From assembly GCA_964497715.1 (NCBI GenBank), contig CAZCDH010000005.1, positions 1 through 43,553 of the forward strand: DNA of 43,553 nt. Reading direction: 5' to 3'. Position numbers and translations under genes: made by a program. The notes beneath the pieces are model-generated. The model worked only from the letters and a program-made list of their open reading frames with translations. It was not told the origin of the DNA and did not search any database. Source of the stretch: JABHIB01 sp964497715 (GTDB lineage Archaea > Nanobdellota > Nanobdellia > SCGC-AAA011-G17 > PNOQ01). Positions 7,835 to 15,256 of this stretch are shown piece after piece. Every line of letters starts with the position of its first letter. The stretch's first letter is position 1.

Positions 7835-7906
7835 TGCGCCGGCCGGGGCTCGAACCCGGATCACCGGCTTGGAAGGCCGGGATCATAGCCATTAGACCAC
7901 CAGCGC
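7835..7906 (-). tRNA. tRNA-Gly(UCC)
   Basis: Full cloverleaf on the minus strand. Acceptor GCGCUGG/CCGGCGC, anticodon stem CCGGC/GCCGG with loop CUUCCAA and anticodon UCC, T stem CCGGG/CCCGG with UUCGAGC. The discriminator is A and CCA is not encoded. A TATA-like TTTTTAAATT equivalent lies at about 7930-7939 inside the end of the upstream gene. It borders the RHS island. Confidence 0.95.
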
Positions 7907-7927
7907 ATAGAAACTCAACAAAGGATT

Positions 7928-9799
7928 TCAATTTAAAAATCTTTTCTTTTTGAAAACCACTGTGTAATAACCGCCAATCAAAATAAGAACAAAACTAAAA
8001 TTAATCCAATCAAAGAACGGGACATTTTCTGACAAAACTTGACAAGCTACTTTGGACACATTCCTACTTATCTGCCAAAGTGGATCTGTACGAGAGAGAC
8101 TTGAATTTCCTACAATAGTAATCTTATCTTTTTCACCAAAACCATCACCAAGAGGAGGAGTGTCTATACAATCATCATAAAACACCAATACCTCAGTTCC
8201 AGGAGAACTAAATGCTGCAGACTCATAAATACACCTTCCACAATCTTCCTCTCCAGGCACATTATAAGAACACTCTATCAGAGGTTGACCTCCAACAGAA
8301 TCTGAACAATTATGTGGATCAGTTGCAGGATCAAAACTAAAAGGATTTAGAAACTCGCAGACTTCATCAACATCAGCACCATTAGGAACATTAAGAGTTC
8401 CATCTCCACAAATATCAACAGGAGGAGCAATAGCACTAACAAACTTAAATGAACCACTAATACTATCTCCTCCATCAATTGTACTGCCAGTCATATCTCT
8501 TAATTCGGCACCATCCAAAACATCAATCACTTTTTCAAAACAATCTTCATGGATTGTAGGAGAAACCCAAGTAGCACTAAATACGGTATCTACAGCACCG
8601 ATAGAAACATAATCATCAATCCCTCTCATTTTACCACCCTCGAGATTTATTGTACAATTACCTGTACCATCCTCTCCTCTCAAAACAACACGATTAGCAG
8701 AACTACAATCTCCACTAATAACTCCATCTATCTGGACAACATTTCCTTCATTAACATCTCCATCAGAACTAATTTGAACACTTACAAGATTACAAGAACC
8801 TGCAGCAGGAATACCACAACAAACTTTGGTAGGGAAACTACCAGAACCACTACACTCGCTAACATGAGCATTAGTCAATAATCCATTAGTTCCAGGATCT
8901 GTAGAAACTTTATAACTACAACACATCGGAGGTTGCGAGGGGCTTCCTTCCCACCCATTAACATAACTAAAAAGTATAGGATTATCTATTCCAGAAGAAG
9001 TGCACCTAAGATAAACATCAGAATAAAATCCACTATCAAACCATTGAGCAGGTGCACACTCATCAGCAATAACTCTAGAATTACCATACTCTAATTTCAA
9101 TCTACAATAATTAGGACTCCAATCATAATAATGATCTCTAACCTCAACATAATCATACTCTCCAACATCCGGAATATTACCTTCTCCGAGACAATCACTC
9201 TCATCAACAACAATCTCTTCAAAAATTCCATCAATATTAGCTTTCAAAAAAATAGGTTGATACGAAGGGCCAAATACATAATATTCATAGGTTGGTAACT
9301 CTTGAGGATCAGATTCATTCCAATCCTCTTCAGGATTCATCCACCCTACAGGAGACTCACCTTCAACAACATCCTGATAGTCTAACCACTCACTTTCATC
9401 TTTAGATATAGAAACAACACAGTGTTCATCGGCATTACAACCAGTTTTATAATTACAAATATAATCTGGATTAGTACTCAAACAAACAGGATTATCATAA
9501 GCTCCAACCCTATTACTCTCGACATGAGAATTCGAACTTTTATTTAGTAAAAGAACTCTAGAAACTCCACTACAACTAGTAACATAACTCAGATCTGTAC
9601 CCGGACAACACACTCTAAGATAACCAGAAATTGACGCACTCTGTGCAGCATGAGCATTAAACGATGATGAAACAGAAAAAATTGCAGTATCACTCGAACA
9701 ACTAGTAGCAATATAACAATCTCCACTAAGTTCAGCGCTAGCAAAACTAGAAAGAACTACAAAAATCATACCAATCAAAACTAATTTTAAGTTTACCAC
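7928..9799 (-). CDS. Membrane-anchored Cys-rich surface protein with NAH/CC repeats
   Basis: The product has 623 residues from a GTG start. The start is set by a TATA box at 9823-9832 (24-33 nt upstream) and by a signal peptide (MVNLKLVLIGMIFVVLSSF) that needs it. The ectodomain has recurring units of the form N-A/S-H followed some 10-20 residues later by CC or VC: FNAHAA...VCCP (about 48-65), SNSHVES...PVC, and TNAHVSECSG...VCCG (about 317-340). A CGDGTLN motif with nearby cysteines lies around residue 475. The end has one membrane segment (FSFVLILIGGYYTVVF) and a KKKR tail, so the protein is exported and anchored C-terminally. Many cysteines suggest disulfides. No enzymatic motif is seen; probably a cell-surface structural or adhesion protein. 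Confidence 0.8.
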   Translation of the reverse strand: MVNLKLVLIGMIFVVLSSFASAELSGDCYIATSCSSDTAIFSVSSSFNAHAAQSASISGYLRVCCPGTDLSYVTSCSGVSRVLLLNKSSNSHVESNRVGAYDNPVCLSTNPDYICNYKTGCNADEHCVVSISKDESEWLDYQDVVEGESPVGWMNPEEDWNESDPQELPTYEYYVFGPSYQPIFLKANIDGIFEEIVVDESDCLGEGNIPDVGEYDYVEVRDHYYDWSPNYCRLKLEYGNSRVIADECAPAQWFDSGFYSDVYLRCTSSGIDNPILFSYVNGWEGSPSQPPMCCSYKVSTDPGTNGLLTNAHVSECSGSGSFPTKVCCGIPAAGSCNLVSVQISSDGDVNEGNVVQIDGVISGDCSSANRVVLRGEDGTGNCTINLEGGKMRGIDDYVSIGAVDTVFSATWVSPTIHEDCFEKVIDVLDGAELRDMTGSTIDGGDSISGSFKFVSAIAPPVDICGDGTLNVPNGADVDEVCEFLNPFSFDPATDPHNCSDSVGGQPLIECSYNVPGEEDCGRCIYESAAFSSPGTEVLVFYDDCIDTPPLGDGFGEKDKITIVGNSSLSRTDPLWQISRNVSKVACQVLSENVPFFDWINFSFVLILIGGYYTVVFKKKRFLN

Positions 9800-9822
9800 C
9801 TCAGAACTAAACTAAGAACCGA

Positions 9823-9832
9823 TTTATTTAAA
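9823..9832 (-). promoter_or_regulatory. TATA box deciding a GTG start
   Basis: Reads TTTAAATAAA on the coding strand and ends 24 nt before the GTG at 9799-9797, consistent with a leaderless message that begins at the GTG. Confidence 0.6.
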
Positions 9833-9841
9833 GCTTTCTAA

Positions 9842-12391
9842 TTATTTAACAAGAACAGAATCAAGTTGTTCTTTAGTCCAGCCTTTTTTCACAAGAGCAT
9901 TTCTTATTTCAGCATCAGAATATCCCTGCCTTCTAACAAGAGAAACATAATTCTTCAGCTTCAAAATATCTACAGAGTCTCCGCCAAATTTCTTATTAGG
10001 AATCCTAATATTTTTGAACCTATCAATATTCAAATAAACTAATCCTCCAGCAAAAACCAAAACAAGTAAAACATATATCCAAACAGGAGCGCCAGAAGTG
10101 CAATCCTCAGAACAACTTGTAGCATTCTCATAACCTCTTGTACATAAATTATCTCCACACCATTTGAAACTACAATTACCAGAAACACAACTCTCATTCC
10201 AAACCATCGGAGGAACATAATAATCTAACTGAGAAAACACCACACTATTAATAACACTCAACCCAGAGACATCCTCAATTGCATAACTAATACTCATTAT
10301 AGATCCTACCATATCTCCGTAAAGCACAGAACCATTTCCGCCAAATCCATAACTCAAACTAATTATTTTAGAAGAATCATAAGCTCTCAAATCCTCAACA
10401 AGAACTTTACTACTTCCTCCACTAACACTAACATTTTTTGTAATAATCGCTAAATCAGAACTGCCCTCAAGAAAATCAATCTCAAGAATTTTAGAACTCA
10501 TATCAATATCAACATTTTGCTGATTGAAATCATACAGATCATTAAAATAATAATTAATCTCATCAGAAGGAATCGAAACTCCACCATAATCAAAAATATC
10601 ACTAACGCTATTCAGCTTAATATTCTCTACATTTAATCTATCTCCAATAGAAATTGATTTAGGTGTCCTTTGTTTTATCTCATGCAACTCTGTAATCATA
10701 TCACCATATCTCTGAGCTTTCAAAGCCACGCTAATATTAGAATATCTAATCGAACTAAAGTTAGCAACTAAATTACTAAGTGAGATATTTGAAGCCTCTA
10801 GAACACTAGGATACTCAAGTAAATAATAACTCTCATTCAATTCTCCACTCAAACCAGAAAGAGAACTAATCGCATACTCAACATCACTAACAGCAGAAGG
10901 CAATTCAATTTCCAAATGATCCTCAGCAGAAACAACACTAATACTTTTAACACTACTACCAACCTGACCTTCACTATCTGTAACATTCAAAACAACTTCA
11001 TAGGTTCCAACACTAGTATAAATGTGAGAAACAACTGCACCCTTAGCAGAACTATCATCACCAAAATCCCAACTATAATCTGATATTGTTAAATTACTAG
11101 ATGTTGAATCTCTACCAGAAAATTCAACAGCAAGATTCACAGGAACATAAATAATAGAATCAATTACGGCGACAGGCAAAGCACTCACATTAAAATAACT
11201 ACTAGCCTCTTCACCAGAAAATTCGATCATCAATCTACAGTTGTCATCAACTCTAGAGGGAGTAACCAAAGAACTAAATTTATCTAAAGGAATCGCCAAC
11301 CTGCTCAAATTAAACTCATTTATTGTTTCACTAACATCATAGAAATAATGATCCTCTGTAGAACCATAAAACAAATCTAAAGAATTCAAATTAGCAGAAC
11401 CACTACTTCCTAAATACAATCTCACAGGAACTAGACACCAACTCTCTCCAGCACAGTTAGAAGTCCTATAACTACTAACAGCGTTTTTCAAAACACTATC
11501 ATTGACAACTTTTGAAGCACCCAACTCATCACCATACTGAGCACTCTGTAATGTTACAAAATAATAATCATATCCAGAAGTTCCAGGATACTGAGGCAAT
11601 CTAAAATTATCATTATCTGCACTAACTCTAACTTCAAGATTCATAGGATTCATACTAGCACTCACACTAACATCGCAAGAAACACTCTGCCAACTAGAAC
11701 CAATATATCCATCAATAATACACTCTTGGTTATCAACTCTAACACTCAGCTCACCAGCACCCTCAGGCTCAATCTTCTTAACTATAAGATTAACTCTGAG
11801 ATTCAGCTCACCAAGCAAACCAGAATGTTCAATCTCAATATACTCTCTAGCAAAAAGACGAGGATTAACCTCAAGAACACCATCTTCAATATCAAAAGCA
11901 GCACACTCATCATCGGGATAGAATGGAGAAGACCACCCAACAAAATCACCGACATACTGCCAATCAATACCATTATCACCAACATCAACTTCGAAAGGCC
12001 CACCAGAGCCGGAAACACTAAACCTAAAATCTGTAACAGGTCCACTCGTAGACATATACAACCCAACTAAATAATCACTAGAATCAAAACTCACACTTGT
12101 ACTCCCACTTCCTTTTTCATAACTATACTTTGGTTCGTTTGTTAAACTCGAATTAAATAAGAGTTCATACAATCCGATTTTTTTCTCACTATAACTTCCA
12201 CACGAAGAAATATCTGCAGAGAACTCTTCATCTCCAGCAACCAAAGAATCGCTCCAAAAATAAAGATTACCTAAAAAATTTGAACCAAGACCGTAATTAG
12301 ATTTGCTTAAATTAATCTCCAAATCATCGTCCGCACTAACAAAACTAATACAGAATAAAAATACTACCAAAACTGAAATTATTTTTAGCAT
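9842..12391 (-). CDS. PKD-domain surface protein with C-terminal anchor and helical tail
   Basis: The product has 849 residues. Residues 1-20 are a signal peptide (VLVVFLFCISFVSA). A long beta-rich ectodomain follows. A PKD domain lies at about 410-485 with ISDYSWDFGD, then SHIYTSVGTYEVVLNVTDSEG. Near 760-785 is CGDNLCTRGYENATSCSEDC, the small Cys motif (CGDGxC...CxxDC) common at the end of archaeal surface proteins. A membrane helix (VWIYVLLVLVFAGGLVYL) is followed by a cytoplasmic tail whose last ~40 residues (LVRRQGYSDAEIRNALVKKG, then WTKEQL) look like a three-helix UBA-like module. Likely surface scaffold or adhesin. It lies 42 bp from the preceding anchored protein with its own promoter, and is divergent from secF. 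Confidence 0.8.
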   Translation of the reverse strand: MLKIISVLVVFLFCISFVSADDDLEINLSKSNYGLGSNFLGNLYFWSDSLVAGDEEFSADISSCGSYSEKKIGLYELLFNSSLTNEPKYSYEKGSGSTSVSFDSSDYLVGLYMSTSGPVTDFRFSVSGSGGPFEVDVGDNGIDWQYVGDFVGWSSPFYPDDECAAFDIEDGVLEVNPRLFAREYIEIEHSGLLGELNLRVNLIVKKIEPEGAGELSVRVDNQECIIDGYIGSSWQSVSCDVSVSASMNPMNLEVRVSADNDNFRLPQYPGTSGYDYYFVTLQSAQYGDELGASKVVNDSVLKNAVSSYRTSNCAGESWCLVPVRLYLGSSGSANLNSLDLFYGSTEDHYFYDVSETINEFNLSRLAIPLDKFSSLVTPSRVDDNCRLMIEFSGEEASSYFNVSALPVAVIDSIIYVPVNLAVEFSGRDSTSSNLTISDYSWDFGDDSSAKGAVVSHIYTSVGTYEVVLNVTDSEGQVGSSVKSISVVSAEDHLEIELPSAVSDVEYAISSLSGLSGELNESYYLLEYPSVLEASNISLSNLVANFSSIRYSNISVALKAQRYGDMITELHEIKQRTPKSISIGDRLNVENIKLNSVSDIFDYGGVSIPSDEINYYFNDLYDFNQQNVDIDMSSKILEIDFLEGSSDLAIITKNVSVSGGSSKVLVEDLRAYDSSKIISLSYGFGGNGSVLYGDMVGSIMSISYAIEDVSGLSVINSVVFSQLDYYVPPMVWNESCVSGNCSFKWCGDNLCTRGYENATSCSEDCTSGAPVWIYVLLVLVFAGGLVYLNIDRFKNIRIPNKKFGGDSVDILKLKNYVSLVRRQGYSDAEIRNALVKKGWTKEQLDSVLVK

Positions 12392-12408
12392 TGCACCTCT
12401 AAAGAACT

Positions 12409-12416
12409 ATTTAAAT
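12409..12416 (-). promoter_or_regulatory. TATA-like element of the PKD protein gene
   Basis: ATTTAAAT lies 18-25 nt before ATG 12391. A second candidate, TATATAAA at 12423-12430, is 32-39 nt away. I cannot choose between them. Confidence 0.4.
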
Positions 12417-12446
12417 TTGTGATATATAAATCTTATCTTTTATACA

Positions 12447-12462
12447 GGCCAAAGCGGCCAAA
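12447..12462. other. GGCCAAA direct repeat between divergent promoters
   Basis: Two GGCCAAA heptamers (12447-12453 and 12456-12462) are 9 bp apart in an otherwise very AT-rich spacer. They lie just upstream of the secF TATA box (12472-12479) and between two divergent genes, so they could be a regulator binding site. The GGCC cores are also self-complementary. Confidence 0.35.
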
Positions 12463-12471
12463 CAAAAAACC

Positions 12472-12479
12472 TTTTAAAT
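12472..12479 (+). promoter_or_regulatory. TATA box of secF-secD
   Basis: TTTTAAAT ends 22 nt before ATG 12501, with AAAACC on its 5' side as a BRE-like element. Confidence 0.6.
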
Positions 12480-12500
12480 CCAACTAAAAACAAAAGAGGG

Positions 12501-13394
12501 ATGACAAAAACAAGAATTGAAAAATTTTATAATAATAATTATAAGAAGTTGCTAATCATTCCACTATTACTTATTATATTTGCAATAACAACTCTAACAG
12601 TTCAACAAATTTCAACAGGATCTTTTGTTGATAGAGACGTAACACTACAGGGAGGAATCTCTGCAACTATCTATTCTACAGAAGATATAAATAAAGAATC
12701 TTTAGAAACAGCACTAATCGCTAATTTTCCAAACTCTGATATTTCACTAAGAGAGTTAGCAAGTTTCACAGACAAAGAAAAAACAGGAATAATAATTGAA
12801 GCGACAGAACTAACCAATGAAGAACTGAAACCTTTCTTGGAAGAAACACTAAACCTAGAACTAACAAGAGAGATATACTCTGTTCAAGAAATAGGTTCTG
12901 CTCTAGGCGAATCATTCTATAAAGAAATGTTGATAGCAATAGTTTTTGCATTCTTACTAATGGCAACAGTAGTATTCATAATTTTCAGAAAACTAATTCC
13001 TTCTCTAGCTGTAGTACTATCTGCAATCTTAGATTTGGGAGTTACACTAGCAATTGTAAGTCTTTTGGGAATCAAACTTTCAGCTGCAGGAATAGCAGCA
13101 TTCTTAATGGTTATCGGTTACTCAATCGATACAGACATCTTACTAACAACTAGGGTCCTAAAAAGAAAACTAGGAACTTCATTCGATAGAACATACGGAG
13201 CTTTCAAAACAGGAATAACAATGACTCTAACAACACTAACAGCTCTAACTACAGCGTTCCTAATAACAAACTCTCCGATACTAAAACAAATGTTCGGAAT
13301 AATAATTATAGCACTAATGATAGACATGATAGCAACATGGTGTATGAACGCACCTATACTAACTTGGTACACAAACAAAAATGGCAATAAGTAA
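12501..13394 (+). CDS. secF: SecF, archaeal protein-export membrane protein
   Basis: The product has 297 residues, normal for archaeal SecF. With SecD it forms an RND-superfamily complex that assists Sec translocation. TM1 lies at about 17-36; the first extracytoplasmic loop has DRDVTLQGGISATIY, equivalent to the conserved SecF GG region. Five more hydrophobic segments cluster in the C-terminal half. The signature GYSIDTDILLTTRVLKRK lies at about 209-226. secF precedes secD and overlaps it by 14 nt, so the two are translated from one message. Being in the same window as many signal-peptide proteins is consistent with, but not evidence for, a dedicated role. Confidence 0.95.
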   Translation: MTKTRIEKFYNNNYKKLLIIPLLLIIFAITTLTVQQISTGSFVDRDVTLQGGISATIYSTEDINKESLETALIANFPNSDISLRELASFTDKEKTGIIIEATELTNEELKPFLEETLNLELTREIYSVQEIGSALGESFYKEMLIAIVFAFLLMATVVFIIFRKLIPSLAVVLSAILDLGVTLAIVSLLGIKLSAAGIAAFLMVIGYSIDTDILLTTRVLKRKLGTSFDRTYGAFKTGITMTLTTLTALTTAFLITNSPILKQMFGIIIIALMIDMIATWCMNAPILTWYTNKNGNK

Positions 13395-14940
13395 AATATT
13401 CAAAAAAACTAGAGTATTAATTTTACTCTTCTTTGTAATAATCAGTATTGTAGCAATCAATCCGCAATTCAATACACACGGAGTGATAATAAAAGGTATA
13501 CAAGAAGATAGCCAGGCATCCTTCGCAGGATTTGTACCACCAACTTCAGATACATCTCCAACAAACTATGAGAGAATATTAGAGATAAACGATCAGACAA
13601 TTAAAGACTTAGAAGATTACACAAACAAAATAACTCAGATTCAAATAGATGAAACAATAAAAATAACAACAGACAGATCAGAATACACTTTACTAAAAAC
13701 AGAATCAATCGGACTAGTAGTTCAAGAGGTTCCAACCTCAAATCTAAGAAAGGGATTAGAACTTCAGGGTGGAACTAGAGTAATTCTAAAACCAGAAGTA
13801 GAAGTTACAGATCAAGAAAGAGATGAGCTAATCCAAGTTATGACTTACAGGCTAAACACTTACGGCCTTTCAGATGTTAAGATAAAGAAAAGCGATGATC
13901 TTCTAGGAAATAAATACCTCCTAGTAGAACTAGCAGGAGCAACAGAACAAGAGGTTAAAGAACTAATCGCATCACAAGGAGTTTTCGAAGCAAGAATAGC
14001 AAACGAAACTGTATTTGGTGGAGGTTCAGAAGACATAACTTTTGTATGTAGGAATGATGGAACCTGTGCAGGAATAAGAGACTGCGCACCAAACTCAGAA
14101 GGAACATCATGTAAATTCGAATTCCAAATTCAACTAACTCAAAAATCTGCAGATAGTTTCGCAGCAGCAACAGGTGGATTAGAAATTAATACTTCAGAAT
14201 CTGGAGGGCAATATCTTTCAGAACCAATAGAACTATACTTAGATGATCAACTTGTTGACTCACTAAACATAGCTTCAGACTTGAAAGGTGTGGCTGCAAC
14301 AAAGATAGTAATCTCAGGTCCAGGATCAGGAGAGACAGAACAAGAAGCAATCATGAACTCACTAGACAGCATGAACAAGCTTCAAACAATACTAATAACA
14401 GGATCATTCCCATTCAAATTAGAGATAGTAAAACTAGATACAATATCTCCGGCACTAGGAAATGAATTTGTTAATAACGCACTACTTGCAGGACTATTTG
14501 CAATCCTCGCAGTAACATCAGTAATATTTATCAGATTTAAAAAATTAAAAATTTCAATACCAGTATTTGTTACACTAATCTCAGAACTAATTATTATCTT
14601 AGGTTTTGCAGCAATATCAAAACAGAATTTAGACCTAGCAGCAATAGCAGGAATTATTGCAGCAATAGGTACAGGAGTAGATGACCAGATAGTTATAATT
14701 GATGAGGTTATCTCTAAGCACACAGAATACTTCTATAAGTGGAAGGAAAGAGTAAAAAGAGCTTTCTTTATTATCATGGCAGCATACATAACAACACTAG
14801 TTGCAATGCTTCCACTATTCAGAGCAGGAGCAGGCCTAATAAGAGGTTTCGCTTTGATTATTATTGTAGGAATAACAATAGGTGTATTCTTAACAAGGCC
14901 AGCATTCGCAGCAATGATGGAAGTTCTGAACGAAGAATAA
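13381..14940 (+). CDS. secD: SecD, export membrane protein with N-terminal PDZ-like insert
   Basis: The product has 519 residues. TM1 is at about 11-27. Residues about 33-108 form a PDZ-like region (GVIIKGIQEDSQASFAGF, then YERILEINDQTI), placed between TM1 and the head domain. LELQGGTRVILKPE at 126-139 matches the conserved SecD D1 motif. The P1 head domain follows to about 340 and contains four cysteines (CRNDGTCAGIRDC, then C). PALGNEFVNNALLAGL begins the C-terminal membrane bundle, with GTGVDDQIVIIDEV as the D5-type motif. The ATG lies within the secF end. SecDF uses the proton gradient in bacteria; energy coupling in archaea is less certain. Confidence 0.95.
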   Translation: MAISKIFKKTRVLILLFFVIISIVAINPQFNTHGVIIKGIQEDSQASFAGFVPPTSDTSPTNYERILEINDQTIKDLEDYTNKITQIQIDETIKITTDRSEYTLLKTESIGLVVQEVPTSNLRKGLELQGGTRVILKPEVEVTDQERDELIQVMTYRLNTYGLSDVKIKKSDDLLGNKYLLVELAGATEQEVKELIASQGVFEARIANETVFGGGSEDITFVCRNDGTCAGIRDCAPNSEGTSCKFEFQIQLTQKSADSFAAATGGLEINTSESGGQYLSEPIELYLDDQLVDSLNIASDLKGVAATKIVISGPGSGETEQEAIMNSLDSMNKLQTILITGSFPFKLEIVKLDTISPALGNEFVNNALLAGLFAILAVTSVIFIRFKKLKISIPVFVTLISELIIILGFAAISKQNLDLAAIAGIIAAIGTGVDDQIVIIDEVISKHTEYFYKWKERVKRAFFIIMAAYITTLVAMLPLFRAGAGLIRGFALIIIVGITIGVFLTRPAFAAMMEVLNEE

Positions 14941-14946
14941 AAAGCC

Positions 14947-14955
14947 TTATATATT
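14947..14955 (+). promoter_or_regulatory. TATA box of a predicted 37-residue protein
   Basis: TTATATATT is centred 25 nt before ATG 14976, the spacing seen across the window. It supports the small reading frame as a separate transcription unit. Confidence 0.5.
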
Positions 14956-14975
14956 TCTAAAATAAATTTAACCTT

Positions 14976-15089
14976 ATGGAACAAACTAATTTATTATTAT
15001 ATATTATGCTAGGAATTTTAGTTGGTGTACTTTACGCACTTAATAAAATACTACTTAATCAAAAATTAATTCTTAAAAAGAGGAAATAA
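14976..15089 (+). CDS. Possible 37-residue single-span membrane protein
   Basis: A reading frame of 37 codons fills the gap between secD and tRNA-Ser. It begins MEQTNLLLYIMLGILVG, has one hydrophobic segment (about residues 5-21) and ends in a strongly basic tail (LILKKRK), which would orient the tail inwards. A well-placed TATA box precedes it. No homologue is recognised. It could be a small accessory of the Sec membrane complex or a spurious frame in AT-rich DNA. Confidence 0.45.
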   Translation: MEQTNLLLYIMLGILVGVLYALNKILLNQKLILKKRK

Positions 15090-15092
15090 AAA

Positions 15093-15202
15093 CGCAGGGA
15101 CTGGGATTTGAACCCAGATACCTATAAAGGCCCGGTTCTCTCTAACACTTTTCGTAAAAGTTTGTTCGAGACCGGTGCAATACCGGATTATGCGATCCCT
15201 GC
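15093..15202 (-). tRNA. tRNA-Ser(CGA) with 27-nt intron
   Basis: Class II tRNA on the minus strand. Acceptor GCAGGGA/UCCCUGC, discriminator G, anticodon stem CCGGU/ACCGG, long variable arm (GCC...GGU), T stem CUGGG/CCCAG with UUCAAAU. With an intron at 37/38 removed, the loop is CUCGAAA and the anticodon CGA. A long variable arm and CGA both point to serine. The D arm is unusual looking (GCA/UGC closing). CCA is not encoded. Confidence 0.9.
15138..15164 (-). other. tRNA-Ser intron at position 37/38
   Basis: These 27 nt must be removed to close a 7-nt anticodon loop. The intron folds into a hairpin ACUUUU/AAAAGU with loop ACG. A strict 4-bp bulge-helix-bulge is not obvious: the central helix next to the anticodon has about three good pairs (CUC with GAG). 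It therefore looks like a relaxed substrate for the tRNA splicing endonuclease. Confidence 0.75.
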
Positions 15203-15226
15203 ACTAAAAGAAAAATATTAGTTAGG

Positions 15227-15239
15227 TTTATATATATTT
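15227..15239. promoter_or_regulatory. Candidate shared TATA region of tRNA-Ser and flippase
   Basis: TTTATATATATTT lies in the 54-bp gap between the tRNA-Ser 5' end (15202, minus) and the flippase ATG (15257, plus). The symmetric ATATATAT core (15230-15237) is about 31 nt from the first and about 24 nt from the second, so one element might serve both directions. Confidence 0.5.
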
Positions 15240-15256
15240 CCAATCAAATGGTAATC

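Noticed and set aside
7781..7864. N-terminal extension of RHS-C
   Set aside because: It would run through the tRNA-Gly acceptor and T arm and lies upstream of the RHS-C TATA box; the MKKR signal peptide at 7780 matches RHS-B.
2341..7906. Integrase, transposase or inverted terminal repeats bounding the RHS island
   Set aside because: Despite tRNA genes and direct repeats, no recombinase-like protein or matching tRNA 3'-end duplication was found in the window.
12718..14723. Antisense frames within secF and secD
   Set aside because: They are shadows of clearly conserved genes and show no independent motifs or promoters.
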